From assembly GCA_027924025.1 (NCBI GenBank), contig AP026970.1, positions 2,564,501 to 2,628,500 of the forward strand: a DNA stretch of 64,000 bases, in the 5' to 3' direction. Position 1 is the stretch's first letter. The number at the start of each line of letters is the position of its first letter. The stretch is from Comamonadaceae bacterium OS-4. GTDB taxonomy: Bacteria; Pseudomonadota; Gammaproteobacteria; Burkholderiales; Burkholderiaceae_C. Position numbers and translations under genes: made by a program. Shown here piece by piece: positions 33,418 through 42,366 of the stretch. Below the pieces are notes generated by a model. It did not search any database, was not told where the DNA came from, and worked only from the letters and a program-made list of their open reading frames with translations.

Positions 33418-35316
33418 TTAGTCGAAATTACGTGCGGGACGCTTCTTGGCATCGCGGGGCACGAAAACCTTGCCGCCGTTACCAGGCTTGGCAAAACCAG
33501 CAGGCTTGCGGGCTGCGAAGTCGCCACGCGGGGCACCAAAGTCACCGCGAGGTGCGCCGAAATCGCCACGGGGTTGGAAGTCACCACGGGGAGGACGTGC
33601 ATCACCGCGGGGGGCATCGCCACGGGGCGCGCCTTGACCGGCAAAGCGGTCGTTGAAACCGCCCTTACGCTCGTAGCTGAAGCCTTCGCGGGAAGCGCCG
33701 CCGAAATCACGGGAGTTTTCACCGAAACCACGGTTGCCGCCGCCTTCAGGGCGTCCGCCAAAACCGCGCACCGCACCGTAGCCACCTTCACGGGGAGCGC
33801 CATCGCGCTGACCACCGAAGCCGCCTTCACGTGGGCCACCGAACTTGCGTTCGCGAGGCTGGAAGTCGCCACCGCGGCCACGGCCACCGAAGCTGGGGCG
33901 CGACTCAGGAGCACGCTGCTGGGGTTCCAAGCCGGGGATGGTCTCTGGCTTGATAGGCTGACGGCTGTAAGCCTCGATGTCAAAAATCTTGCGACGGTCG
34001 CGGAACTCAGCAAAGGTGACTGCCAAACCATCACGGCCCGCGCGACCTGTACGACCGATACGGTGGGTGTAGTCCTCAGCCTTCATCGGCAAACCGAAGT
34101 TGAACACGTGGGTGATAGTGGGCACGTCGATACCGCGAGCAGCCACATCGGTAGCCACCAGAATCTGCACCTGACCTTGGCGCAAAGCCATCAGGCGGCG
34201 GTTACGCAGGCCTTGGCTCAGAGCACCGTGCAGGGCCACAGCGGAGAAGCCGTCTTGCTGCAAGTCGTTAGCCAAGCCATCGCATTCGATCTGGGTGCTG
34301 GCAAACACCACCGCTTGATTGATGGTGGTGTCGCGCAGCCAGTGGTCCAGCAGCTTGCGCTTGTGCTGGGCGTTGTCAGCCCAGAACAGCACTTGCTTGA
34401 TGTTGGCGTGCTTTTCCTGGGGGCTATCGATCGTCACGCGCTGGGGTTCGCGCATCACACGGGCAGCCAATTGCTGGATGCGGGGTGCGAAGGTCGCGCT
34501 GAACATCATGGTCTGCTTGCGGTCGATGGTGAGCTGGTTGATTTCAGCCAGGTCATCGGAGAAGCCCAGATCCAACATGCGGTCTGCTTCGTCCACCACC
34601 AGGAATTGGACTTGGTCCAGCTTGATTTGCATGGAGCGTTGCAGATCCAGCAAACGGCCAGGAGTGGCCACCACCAAGTTGGCGTTTTGCAGCTTGGCAA
34701 TTTGCAACTGGTAAGGCATGCCACCCACGATGTTGGCTACGCGCAGGCCACGGCAGTGTTGCACCAGGTCAATCGCGTCGTGTGCCACTTGCTGGGCCAG
34801 TTCACGGGTAGGGCAAACGATCAGGGCGCCAGGAGTAGGAGCCTTGAAGTTACGGGGGTTGGTCGGGTCTTTACGCTTGGAGCGCTTGGGGGCGGGCTCG
34901 CCCTTGGCGGCTGCATCAGCGCAGGCTTGTTCGAATTCGGCGCGCTCAGCTTCTTCAGCTTCGGCTTGTTGAGTCAACAAGGTGTGCAACACGGGCAACA
35001 GGAATGCGGCAGTTTTGCCGGAACCGGTCTGGCTGGACACCATCAGGTCGACAAATTTGCCAACCTTGTCGGAGCCCACACCGGCCATGGCCATGGGAAT
35101 GGTCTTTTGCTGCACGGTGGTAGGCTGGGTGTAGCCTAGGTCTTTACACGCCTGGACCAAAGCGGGCGCCAAGCCGAGCTCGACGAAACCGTTGGGGGCC
35201 TCAGGTGCCGCAGCTTCTACAGCCTCGGACTCGATGGAGGTTTCCACGGATGTTGCGGAAACGGAAAGGTTTTCGGCAGGCGCGAATTCGCCTGTCACTT
35301 CAAAAGCGTCAGTCAT
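33418..35316 (-). CDS. DEAD-box ATP-dependent RNA helicase with long Arg/Gly-rich tail
   Basis: The 632-residue protein has the Q motif (FVELGLAPALVQACKDLGY), Walker A (SQTGSGKT), VDEADRMLD, SAT and HRIGRTGRAGR. An acidic then Lys-rich insert separates motifs I and Ia, as in Burkholderiales RhlE-type enzymes. After about residue 455 comes a disordered tail of GGRGRGGDF and PREGGFGG units ending in several PRGDF/GAPRGDF repeats. Such tails bind RNA and help form condensates. Likely roles are ribosome assembly and mRNA turnover. The start at 35316 (MTDAFEVTGEF) is preferred over a TTG 16 codons upstream. The leader is long. Confidence 0.9.
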   Translation of the reverse strand: MTDAFEVTGEFAPAENLSVSATSVETSIESEAVEAAAPEAPNGFVELGLAPALVQACKDLGYTQPTTVQQKTIPMAMAGVGSDKVGKFVDLMVSSQTGSGKTAAFLLPVLHTLLTQQAEAEEAERAEFEQACADAAAKGEPAPKRSKRKDPTNPRNFKAPTPGALIVCPTRELAQQVAHDAIDLVQHCRGLRVANIVGGMPYQLQIAKLQNANLVVATPGRLLDLQRSMQIKLDQVQFLVVDEADRMLDLGFSDDLAEINQLTIDRKQTMMFSATFAPRIQQLAARVMREPQRVTIDSPQEKHANIKQVLFWADNAQHKRKLLDHWLRDTTINQAVVFASTQIECDGLANDLQQDGFSAVALHGALSQGLRNRRLMALRQGQVQILVATDVAARGIDVPTITHVFNFGLPMKAEDYTHRIGRTGRAGRDGLAVTFAEFRDRRKIFDIEAYSRQPIKPETIPGLEPQQRAPESRPSFGGRGRGGDFQPRERKFGGPREGGFGGQRDGAPREGGYGAVRGFGGRPEGGGNRGFGENSRDFGGASREGFSYERKGGFNDRFAGQGAPRGDAPRGDARPPRGDFQPRGDFGAPRGDFGAPRGDFAARKPAGFAKPGNGGKVFVPRDAKKRPARNFD

Positions 35317-35550
35317 ATTTTTTCTCACACGAAAGCGCCGCAGGTTGTGCGGCTGCTCCGTCAATGGTTAAAAAACATCAACCATCAAACGGAACCTGCT
35401 CTGACCCGCCAAGGGGTTTCTCAGTGCTGGGGGCGTATATCGCTTGAAAAAGCGTGCCCGGTGAATGAAGGGAGATGTACAAATCTCGCAAGCCGCCATC
35501 ATGGCGTTACCTGCGAAGCCCTCGATTATGGCATGAATTCGGGTTTATAC
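35317..35550 (-). other. Long untranslated leader of the DEAD-box helicase
   Basis: These 234 bp between the orn stop codon and the helicase start hold no ORF I believe. AT-rich patches and short inverted repeats (GCGGCTTGCG, GGTTGATG) are visible. Long leaders are common for cold-induced RNA helicases, but no cold-box motif is clear here. Confidence 0.35.
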
Positions 35551-36132
35551 CTAATTTAGTTTGAGAAAGTGCTCACGGTAGTGTGCTAGCTCCTCGATGG
35601 ACTCAGTGACGTCCGCCAAAGCGGTGTGCTTTTGCTGCTTTTTGAAGGACTCGGCAACCCCGGGCTTCCAGCGTTTGGCCAGTTCTTTGAGCGTGCTGAC
35701 GTCTACATTGCGGTAGTGGAAGAACGCTTCCAGTTTGGGCATGTACTTCACCAGAAAGCGGCGGTCCTGGCCGATCGAGTTGCCGCACATGGGCGATGCG
35801 CCCGCAGGCACATAAGGGCTCAAGAAAGCAATCAATGCCGCTTCTGCCTCTGCCTCGGTGACGGTAGATGCTTTGACTTTATCGATCAAGCCACTTTTGC
35901 CGTGGGTACCTTTGTTCCAGGCATCCATGCCATTGAGTAGCGCGTCCGATTGATGAATCACAAACACGGGCCCCTCAACCCGCTGGCCGAGGTGGGGGTC
36001 CGTGACGATCACTGCAATTTCCAAAAGTCGGTCGCGTTCTGGCTCAAGACCCGTCATTTCACAGTCCAACCAGACCAAGTTTTTGTCGGATTTGATGAGC
36101 GTGGCGGGGATGGGGGTGTTTGATTCGTCCAT
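35551..36132 (-). CDS. orn: Oligoribonuclease
   Basis: The 193-residue DEDDh exonuclease degrades 2-5 nucleotide RNAs and pGpG, so it is needed to finish mRNA and cyclic-di-GMP turnover. The catalytic residues are visible: Asp and Glu in [10 protein letters not shown], Asp in [10 protein letters not shown], and His plus Asp in [12 protein letters not shown]. Length matches the family (about 180-200). It is divergent from the M48 protease gene, with only 36 bp between the start codons, and lies upstream of the RNA helicase on the same strand. Confidence 0.95.
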   Translation of the reverse strand: MDESNTPIPATLIKSDKNLVWLDCEMTGLEPERDRLLEIAVIVTDPHLGQRVEGPVFVIHQSDALLNGMDAWNKGTHGKSGLIDKVKASTVTEAEAEAALIAFLSPYVPAGASPMCGNSIGQDRRFLVKYMPKLEAFFHYRNVDVSTLKELAKRWKPGVAESFKKQQKHTALADVTESIEELAHYREHFLKLN

Positions 36133-36168
36133 GGGGAGATTGTCGCCGATGACCTAAACTCTCCCGCC

Positions 36169-37482
36169 ATGCAAGACACCGCGTTTGAATTCACACCGTC
36201 CCTCTGGATGACGACCCTATTCGCCCTCACCCTGGTAGCTAGCGTAGTGCTCAAATTCTGGCTCGCGACGCGGCAAGTGCGCCATGTCGCACAACACCGG
36301 GAAACCGTACCCCTCGCATTCGCGAGCCATATTGCCTTGGCAGATCATCAAAAAGCCGCGGACTACACCATGGCGCAAGCCCGATTGGGCCTGCTCGAAT
36401 TGGCGTGGGGCACCGTGGTGATCGTGGGCTGGACGCTGCTGGGAGGGCTGCACGCCTTGAATCAGGCCCTGTTGGGGTGGTTTGGCGCCCCGATGGAAAG
36501 CAGCCTTCTGCAGCAACTGGCATTGCTGGTGTGCTTTTCGGTGATGGGCTCGGTCGTGGACCTGCCCTTCTCGCTCTACCGCACGTTTGTGTTGGAGCAG
36601 CGCTTTGGCTTTAACCGCATGACGCCTCGCCTGTGGCTGATCGATGGTCTGAAGGGTCTGGCATTCAGCGCCCTGATTGGCTTGCCGCTGGCAGCTGGCG
36701 CGTTGTGGGTCATGGCGACGACCGGGACGCTCTGGTGGCTGTGGACCTGGAGCCTCTGGATGGGGTTCAGCCTGCTGATGATGTGGGTCTACCCCACGTG
36801 GATCGCACCTTTGTTCAACCAGTTCAAGCCTCTGGAGGATGCCGCGCTCAAGGACCGCGTCGCCGCGCTGATGACGCGCTGCGGGTTTACCTCCAAGGGG
36901 TTTTACGTGATGGACGGTAGCAAGCGAAGCGCCCACGCCAATGCCTATTTCACCGGCTTTGGTGCCTCCAAGCGGGTCGTTTTTTATGACACCTTGCTCG
37001 CCCAACTCAGCCCGGACGAAGTAGACGCCGTATTGGCACACGAACTGGGGCATTTCAAGCACGGGCACATCCGCAAGCGCATTGCGTCCTTGTTCGCATT
37101 GAGCTTGGCCGCGTTCGCGCTGTTGGGCTGGGTGAGCCAGCAGGCCTGGTTTTACACCGGACTCGGGGTAGGCCCGAATATGGCAGGCGGCAACGAGGCT
37201 TTGTCACTGTTGCTGTTCATGATGGTATTGCCCTTGGCAGGCAGCTTTACCGGGCCCCTGTTCGCGCAGCTATCCCGTAAACACGAGTTTGAAGCCGACG
37301 CTTTCGCCGTAGCCCACGCCAATGGCGCGGCACTGTCGTCAGCGCTGCTCAAACTCTACAAGGACAATGCGTCGACGCTCACCCCGGACCCTGTGTACGT
37401 AAAGTTCTATTATTCGCATCCACCGGCGCCCGAGCGTTTGGCCCGAATGCCACAGACTCACCCAATAGCCCCCACTGCTTAG
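36169..37482 (+). CDS. M48-family membrane zinc metalloprotease (Ste24-like)
   Basis: The 437-residue protein has several TM helices (about 12-32, 65-90, 105-125, 150-175, 180-205, 295-320) and the zinc site HELGHFKHGH near residues 288-297. The third ligand Glu lies in the C-terminal KHEFEADAFAV. It resembles the CAAX prenyl protease 1 (Ste24) type, which in bacteria is thought to take part in membrane-protein quality control rather than prenyl processing. It precedes the pterin dehydratase and rsgA on the same strand with 9-10 bp gaps, an order common in betaproteobacteria. Confidence 0.9.
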   Translation: MQDTAFEFTPSLWMTTLFALTLVASVVLKFWLATRQVRHVAQHRETVPLAFASHIALADHQKAADYTMAQARLGLLELAWGTVVIVGWTLLGGLHALNQALLGWFGAPMESSLLQQLALLVCFSVMGSVVDLPFSLYRTFVLEQRFGFNRMTPRLWLIDGLKGLAFSALIGLPLAAGALWVMATTGTLWWLWTWSLWMGFSLLMMWVYPTWIAPLFNQFKPLEDAALKDRVAALMTRCGFTSKGFYVMDGSKRSAHANAYFTGFGASKRVVFYDTLLAQLSPDEVDAVLAHELGHFKHGHIRKRIASLFALSLAAFALLGWVSQQAWFYTGLGVGPNMAGGNEALSLLLFMMVLPLAGSFTGPLFAQLSRKHEFEADAFAVAHANGAALSSALLKLYKDNASTLTPDPVYVKFYYSHPPAPERLARMPQTHPIAPTA

Positions 37483-37486
37483 ACCC

Positions 37487-37543
37487 AAAAAATGCAATCA
37501 GCCACCGTCAGAACTGCGCTAAGCGCTACACAAATCATAGCAA
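37487..37543 (-). repeat. Short interspersed palindromic element, copy 7 (pterin dehydratase start)
   Basis: The minus strand reads TTGCTATGA, TGTAGCGCTTAGCGCA, GGTGGCT, GCATTTTTT, a moderately diverged copy. On the plus strand it supplies the ATG and the first 17 codons (MQSATVRTALSATQIIA) of the pterin dehydratase, in the same antisense frame as copies 2, 3, 8 and 9. Confidence 0.6.
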
Positions 37544-37821
37544 GCCTCGCCAAAATCGAAGGTTGGAAGCTGCACGGCGATGGCGCAGATCTCGCCATTG
37601 AAAAGACCTATAAGTTTGAGAACTTCCTCAAAACCATGGCTTTTGTCAACGCCATCGCTTACCTTGCAGAACAGCAAGACCACCACCCCGAACTCTTGCT
37701 GACCTACAGCACATGCAGCGTCCGCTTCAACACCCACGATGTGCAGGGCGTCTCGCGCTCTGACTTTGAATGCGCAGCTCTCGTAGATGCGCTTTACGCG
37801 CCTGTAGGCCCTTCCGCATGA
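37492..37821 (+). CDS. 4a-hydroxytetrahydrobiopterin dehydratase (pterin-4-alpha-carbinolamine dehydratase)
   Basis: The 109-residue protein has the family core: GWKLHGDGADLAIEKTY, then NFLKTMAFVNAIAYLAEQQDHHPELLLTYSTCSV with the paired His of the active site, and SDFECAALVDAL at the end. It dehydrates the 4a-carbinolamine formed by aromatic amino acid hydroxylases, regenerating the pterin cofactor. The first 17 residues look added relative to the family and are encoded by the interspersed element. No phenylalanine hydroxylase gene is present here. The stop codon is 10 bp before rsgA. Confidence 0.92.
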   Translation: MQSATVRTALSATQIIASLAKIEGWKLHGDGADLAIEKTYKFENFLKTMAFVNAIAYLAEQQDHHPELLLTYSTCSVRFNTHDVQGVSRSDFECAALVDALYAPVGPSA

Positions 37822-37831
37822 AAGTTGCCCC

Positions 37832-38761
37832 TTGAGCCGCCCCGGCTTGGAACCTGGCCTGGTAGTGGCCGGACATGGTCGCCATGTCTGGGTAGAAACA
37901 CCGGATGGACGCCGACTGATCTGCCACCCGCGTGGCAAAAAAAGTGTGACGGTGGTGGGAGACCAGGTACTCTGGCAAGCCACCCAAGACGAGGGCACGA
38001 TTGAAAAGGTGCTGCCACGACGCAACCTTTTTTACCGGCAGGACGAGATTCGCACCAAGTCTTTTGCGGCAAATCTGGACCAGGTGCTGATCCTGATCGC
38101 GGCAGAACCCGAGTTTTCGGAGAGCCAGCTCTCACGCGCCCTGATTGCAGCGGAAGCGGAGCGCATCAAGCCCATCATTGCCCTGAACAAAAGTGATCTG
38201 GCAGGGCCCTTCGGGCGGGCGTGGGATCGGCTCACCATTTACCGTGACATGGGCTACACCCTGGTCCCCTTGGCGCTCAAGCCCAAAGCAGAGGGATTGG
38301 ACGCCACCGAGCTGAGCGTATTGCTGGAGCTCATGGACGGGAAGACGACACTGGTGCTCGGCCCCTCTGGCTCCGGCAAAAGCACGCTCATCAATCGCTT
38401 GCTGCCGGACGCGGACGTGCTCACCAACGAGATTTCTACCGCATTGAATTCGGGCAAGCACACCACCACAAGCACCAGCTTATATTGGGTGGATGCGGCA
38501 AAAACCACTGCTGTGATTGATTCGCCAGGATTTCAAGAGTTCGGCCTGAACCACATTGACCCGATGCACTTGGCAGGTCTGATGCCCGACATCAAGGTCC
38601 ACGCAGGCAATTGCAAGTTTTACAACTGCAGCCATCTCCACGAACCCGGCTGTGGCGTGCTTTTACAAACCAAAGAGGCCTTTAGCCAAGGCGGAATCAC
38701 CGCAAATCGCTACAAAATTTATAGCGATTTGTTTGAAGAACTCTCGCAAACCCGCTATTGA
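37832..38761 (+). CDS. rsgA: Ribosome small-subunit biogenesis GTPase RsgA
   Basis: The 309-residue protein starts at a TTG (SRPGLEPGLVVAGHGRHV), since no ATG or GTG fits the N-terminal OB fold. The GTPase is circularly permuted, so motif order is G4 (ALNKSDL), G5, G1 (GPSGSGKST), then G3 (DSPGFQEFGL). The C-terminal zinc knuckle uses CKFYNCSHLHEPGC. RsgA checks late 30S subunit assembly and releases RbfA. The weak TTG start directly after the dehydratase gene may limit its level through translational coupling. Confidence 0.95.
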   Translation: MSRPGLEPGLVVAGHGRHVWVETPDGRRLICHPRGKKSVTVVGDQVLWQATQDEGTIEKVLPRRNLFYRQDEIRTKSFAANLDQVLILIAAEPEFSESQLSRALIAAEAERIKPIIALNKSDLAGPFGRAWDRLTIYRDMGYTLVPLALKPKAEGLDATELSVLLELMDGKTTLVLGPSGSGKSTLINRLLPDADVLTNEISTALNSGKHTTTSTSLYWVDAAKTTAVIDSPGFQEFGLNHIDPMHLAGLMPDIKVHAGNCKFYNCSHLHEPGCGVLLQTKEAFSQGGITANRYKIYSDLFEELSQTRY

Positions 38762-38798
38762 ATCTGGCGGCCAGCATGGCCGGCCAGGCAACAGCGGC

Positions 38799-39716
38799 CT
38801 AGCCGATCAACCGCGCCAGCGACAACAGGGCCAGGAACACCATCCACATCACGACGGTGCGCCATACCAGGCCGACCACCGCGCGCAGGTGGGCAGGCTC
38901 CGGCGTCAGGCCTTCGGTGATGCCCTCCTCCCCCAAGCGCACATTGACAGCGCCGGCCGTCGCGGCAAGGACCACTCCGTCGTTGTCCAACGGATGTGCG
39001 GCGGCGTGGCGGCGCCAACTGTCGACCGCATCTTCAAAGCTGCCGACGAACGCGAAACTCAGTGCGGTCACACGTGCGGGCAACCAATCCACCCATTCCC
39101 AGCAACGCAAGGCTTGGGCGCGAACGGCGTCACTTACCGGCGGCAGTTCCGGCCGGGGCGCTCTTTTGGCGAACAAAGCCAGATACTCGCTCACCCGGTA
39201 AAACACCGCGCCTGCAGGCCCCAGCCCCAAAGCCGCCAACATCGAGTACCAGACGAACACACCGAAGACATGGCGGTGCGCGCTCAACACCGAGTGCTCA
39301 ATGACGTGTCGCACGATTTCACTGCGAGGCAACTCACTGGCGTCAATGCGTTTCCATTGTGCCAACGCTGCGCGTGCTGCCTCTTCGTCGCCGGCCAACA
39401 GGGCATCGCGGATTTGGGTGAAATGGTGGCTGAATTGCCGGAAACCCAGGGTCGCATACAACACCAGCACATTCCATACGGCAGCGGCCGCCCAACCCCA
39501 CTGCCACACCAAGGCCCAGTGAACCGCCAAGACGATCAGCGTAGGCCCGGCTGCCGCCAAAATCCAGGCCAGCCACGCATGTTTGGAGGCACCGGCATCG
39601 AAGTTCTTGATCACCCAGCGCACCCAATTGCGCACTGCGTTGTGCACCGGGTTTACTTGGGGTAAGGGCTTCGCTTGCTCCAGCAAGAGTGCCAACAGTA
39701 TGGAGATAAAACTCAT
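38799..39716 (-). CDS. CobD/CbiB-family membrane protein (AmpE-like)
   Basis: The 305-residue inner-membrane protein shows hydrophobic segments at about 1-15, 45-75, 80-90, 140-165 and 270-303 and weak similarity to the CobD/CbiB cobalamin-synthesis family and to AmpE. No other cobalamin gene is nearby, so corrin synthesis is unlikely to be its job; AmpE-like proteins have been tied to cell-wall recycling signals. It begins 29 bp after the Nudix hydrolase stop and is likely in the same transcript. I reject the 80-codon upstream extension because MSFISILLALLLEQ is the family start. Confidence 0.75.
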   Translation of the reverse strand: MSFISILLALLLEQAKPLPQVNPVHNAVRNWVRWVIKNFDAGASKHAWLAWILAAAGPTLIVLAVHWALVWQWGWAAAAVWNVLVLYATLGFRQFSHHFTQIRDALLAGDEEAARAALAQWKRIDASELPRSEIVRHVIEHSVLSAHRHVFGVFVWYSMLAALGLGPAGAVFYRVSEYLALFAKRAPRPELPPVSDAVRAQALRCWEWVDWLPARVTALSFAFVGSFEDAVDSWRRHAAAHPLDNDGVVLAATAGAVNVRLGEEGITEGLTPEPAHLRAVVGLVWRTVVMWMVFLALLSLARLIG

Positions 39717-39745
39717 GGAGCAATCATACCCAGCGCGAAGCGGTT

Positions 39746-40432
39746 TCAAGCACGGAGGAAGCGGTAGAGGTTGCGCAACATGCCCGCTGTTGCCCCCCAA
39801 ATAAACCACTCGGCTTGTGAGTCTCGGAATGGCATCGAAAACCATTCGCGGGTGGCACCATCCCACTCCACCTGATGACGACGGTGGTTGGCTGGATCCA
39901 TTAGGAATGCCAAGGGCACCTCGAACACATGCGCCACCTCGTCCGGATTCGCGCAAAGCCGAGCCTCCGGTGAAATCAGGGCGATAACAGGGGTCACGAT
40001 AAAGGCACTGCCCGTGGTGTAGTGCGGCAGGGTGCCCAGCACTTCAGCAAACTGGGGTTCCAAGCCCACTTCTTCGTGCGCCTCGCGCAGAGCGGTAGCG
40101 ATCGCATCCGCATCAGAAGGATCCGCCTTGCCGCCCGGGAATGCAATTTGCCCGGAATGACTCGACAAATGTGCCGTGCGCTGTGTCAGCAACACCGTGG
40201 GCTCTGCCCTCATCATCACCGGAATCAGCACCGATGCGTGCGATGGAACCCGCGCTGAAAATGGATGCTCAGCGCGCAACTCCGGCGACCACGCGGGCTG
40301 ACGTTGAAAACGCTGGCGCAGCGCTTGCGGTGTCAGCGCCGCTGCGTCTACCGCTTGCAGGTGGCTGTCAACACCCACCACAGGCACCAGCTGCGGATCA
40401 AACGATGGCAATGTTTTGGCTTTTGAACTCAT
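39746..40432 (-). CDS. Nudix hydrolase, CoA pyrophosphatase type
   Basis: The 228-residue protein carries the CoA-pyrophosphatase form of the Nudix box, GGKADPSDADAIATALREAHEEVGL, where REAHEEVG supplies the magnesium-binding Glu residues, preceded by LLTQRTAHLSSHSGQIAFPGG, typical of NudL/YeaB. Such enzymes split CoA and its esters to phosphopantetheine and 3',5'-ADP. It lies 13 bp beyond the rplS terminator on the same strand. Confidence 0.87.
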   Translation of the reverse strand: MSSKAKTLPSFDPQLVPVVGVDSHLQAVDAAALTPQALRQRFQRQPAWSPELRAEHPFSARVPSHASVLIPVMMRAEPTVLLTQRTAHLSSHSGQIAFPGGKADPSDADAIATALREAHEEVGLEPQFAEVLGTLPHYTTGSAFIVTPVIALISPEARLCANPDEVAHVFEVPLAFLMDPANHRRHQVEWDGATREWFSMPFRDSQAEWFIWGATAGMLRNLYRFLRA

Positions 40433-40445
40433 ACAACGCAGGCAA

Positions 40446-40480
40446 GAAAAAAGCCGCCACAGCTTGTCACCGGGGCGGCT
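40446..40480 (-). terminator. Terminator of the rpsP-rimM-trmD-rplS operon
   Basis: On the minus strand AGCCGCC (revcomp of 40474-40480) pairs with GGCGGCT (revcomp of 40452-40458), followed by T residues (40447-40452) 50 bases after the rplS stop. Confidence 0.88.
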
Positions 40481-40501
40481 CTCATGAAGACGGACGGCAG
40501 A

Positions 40502-40876
40502 TTACGCTGCTGTCTTCTTCGCTGGCAGTTTTTCCTTGATACGTGCAGACTTGCCGCTACGGTCACGGAGGTAGTACAGCTTGGCACGGCGCACGTCACC
40601 GCGGCGCTTGACTTCGATGCTGGCGATCAGAGGGGAGTAGGTTTGGAACGTACGTTCCACGCCTTCGCCGCTGGAGATCTTGCGCACGATAAAGCCGCTG
40701 TTCAGGCCACGGTTACGCTTGGCGATCACCACGCCTTCGTAAGCCTGTACGCGCTTGCGTGTACCTTCAACCACGTTCACGCTCACGATGACGGTGTCAC
40801 CAGGGGCGAATTCGGGGATTGTTTTTCCGAGACGGGCGATTTCTTCCTGCTCGAGCGCTTGAATGATGTTGCTCAT
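40502..40876 (-). CDS. rplS: 50S ribosomal protein L19
   Basis: The 124-residue basic protein matches L19 end to end ([64 protein letters not shown]) with the usual Lys/Ala-rich tail. L19 sits at the subunit interface. It is the last gene of the S16 operon, separated from trmD by 113 bp that hold a likely extra promoter and a GGCACC/GGTGCC hairpin about 30 bases before the start, which could be a regulatory leader. Confidence 0.97.
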   Translation of the reverse strand: MSNIIQALEQEEIARLGKTIPEFAPGDTVIVSVNVVEGTRKRVQAYEGVVIAKRNRGLNSGFIVRKISSGEGVERTFQTYSPLIASIEVKRRGDVRRAKLYYLRDRSGKSARIKEKLPAKKTAA

Positions 40877-40977
40877 GGTTTCCTTCGTGATCTTGCTCGC
40901 GCCGGCACCGGAATTGGTGCCAATATCAAAGCCTGAGGGCTAGTTACCTGGCCGGGCAGAGGATCGGTTAGCCCTCG

Positions 40978-41007
40978 ATTATAGCAAGTTCAGTTTTTGG
41001 CCTGCAA
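40978..41007 (-). promoter_or_regulatory. Likely internal promoter for rplS
   Basis: On the minus strand TTGCAG (41002-41007) is 18 bp before an extended -10 TGCTATAAT (TATAAT at 40978-40983). The site overlaps the end of trmD and would give L19 its own transcript with a leader of about 100 bases. Confidence 0.6.
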
Positions 41008-41736
41008 CAGCCGCTCATCGGCCTTGGTAATCAGACCCTTGTTGCGGGCTTGTTCCAGAATGTCGGGCCTGTGATTCGCCGTGAGCTCCAGCCGCTGCTG
41101 ACGGCGCCACGCTTCAATACGGGCGTGATGCCCTGATAGCAACACGTCTGGCACCGGGGCACCTGACCATACTTCCGGGCGTGTGTAATGCGGACAATCC
41201 AGCAGACCGTCCAGGGCCGAATTAAAACTGTCTTGGTGATGACTTTGGGCGTCCGTGAGCACACCGGGCTGCAAACGTGCCACCGCATCCAGCATGGCCA
41301 TGGCAGCGATCTCGCCACCGGACAATATGAAGTCTCCCAAACTGATTTGCTGGTCGACATAGCGGTCAATAAAGCGCTGGTCTATGCCTTCGTAGCGCCC
41401 GCACAGAAGAATGGCGCCCGAACTCTGTGACCACGCCTCCACACCTTCATGCTTCAGCGGGGAGCCAATCGGAGAAAACAGCACCACAGGCGCCGGATCC
41501 GAGCGCCGGGCCCGGATATGCAAGAGTGTGGCCTCCAAGGGTTCGGCCATCATGACCATACCCGGTCCGCCACCAAAAGGCCTGTCGTCTACGCGGCGGT
41601 AGTTGCCTTGCGCGAAATCCCGGGGGTTGTGCAAGCACACCTCGACGAGGCCGCTTTCATAAGCCCGGCGGGTGATACCCGCCGTCAACAGCGGGGCAAA
41701 CAGCTCGGGAAAAAGAGTGATGACATCGAAGCGCAC
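40990..41736 (-). CDS. trmD: tRNA (guanine37-N1)-methyltransferase
   Basis: The 248-residue SPOUT methyltransferase adds a methyl group to G37 next to the anticodon and prevents +1 frameshifting. The family signatures MRFDVITLFPELF at the N-terminus, FGGGPGMVMMAEPL (about 58-72), the trefoil-knot SAM site LCGRYEGIDQRFID and SLGDFILSGGE are intact. It is the third gene of the rpsP operon, 10 bp after rimM. Confidence 0.97.
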   Translation of the reverse strand: MRFDVITLFPELFAPLLTAGITRRAYESGLVEVCLHNPRDFAQGNYRRVDDRPFGGGPGMVMMAEPLEATLLHIRARRSDPAPVVLFSPIGSPLKHEGVEAWSQSSGAILLCGRYEGIDQRFIDRYVDQQISLGDFILSGGEIAAMAMLDAVARLQPGVLTDAQSHHQDSFNSALDGLLDCPHYTRPEVWSGAPVPDVLLSGHHARIEAWRRQQRLELTANHRPDILEQARNKGLITKADERLLQAKN

Positions 41737-41746
41737 GTCGGGCGCC

Positions 41747-42316
41747 TCAATAGTCCAGTAGCCAGTCCACGCGAATGGTCTTGGTCGGCAGACTCACATC
41801 GTCGATGTAGGCCGACACAAAGGGGATCATCCGTTCAACGGGTTTGCCGTCTTGAACCGACTCAATGACCAGCACCGTTTGTGGCCCCGTGGACAGCAAT
41901 TCTTTGACCGTGCCCAAGTTCTCTTGCTCGCGGTTGATGACCTCGAGGCCCATCAAATCGACCCAGTAAAACTCATCGATAGCGGCGGCAGGAAATGCGG
42001 CACGGGAAATAAAGATGCGCGAGCCTTTCAAGGCTTCGGCATCGGTGCGATCGCCAATGCCCTGGACGCAAGCGACCACGGAATCAGAGTGCACTTTGGA
42101 TTCTTTGACTGCAATAGTCGCAGCACCGGTAAAAGGCTGTGGGCCTTTTTCAGTCGGCAATAAAAACCATTGGCGGGCGGCGAACAACGCCTCAGGGTTT
42201 GCGCTGTAGGGCAAGACCTTGAACCAGCCTTTGATACCCCACGCATCTGCAATCCGCCCGACTTCAATCGCGTCTGCCGGCAGGCTAGCGGCTTCGAGTC
42301 CAGGGAGCATAGTCAT
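41747..42316 (-). CDS. rimM: Ribosome maturation factor RimM
   Basis: The 189-residue protein has the RimM N-terminal beta-barrel (IEVGRIADAWGIKGWFKVLPYS) and a C-terminal PRC-barrel (EFYWVDLMGLEVINREQENLG). It binds ribosomal protein S19 and helps mature the 30S head. It lies between rpsP and trmD as in most proteobacteria. The start with the first 12 residues (MTMLPGLEAASL) is a little longer than average. Confidence 0.95.
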   Translation of the reverse strand: MTMLPGLEAASLPADAIEVGRIADAWGIKGWFKVLPYSANPEALFAARQWFLLPTEKGPQPFTGAATIAVKESKVHSDSVVACVQGIGDRTDAEALKGSRIFISRAAFPAAAIDEFYWVDLMGLEVINREQENLGTVKELLSTGPQTVLVIESVQDGKPVERMIPFVSAYIDDVSLPTKTIRVDWLLDY

Positions 42317-42366
42317 GAGAGGTATCTACCGGTGCTCCGCTTCACAGCGGCGCACCGGTGTGATCA

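Noticed and set aside
33480..33620. Regularly spaced repeats that could look like a CRISPR array
   Set aside because: They are in-frame codon repeats for PRGDF units at the end of the RNA helicase, with no spacers.
38700..38745. CGCTACAAAATTTATAGCG as another copy of the interspersed element
   Set aside because: Only the first hairpin is similar; the codons match the native C-terminus of RsgA proteins (RYKIYSDLFEEL).
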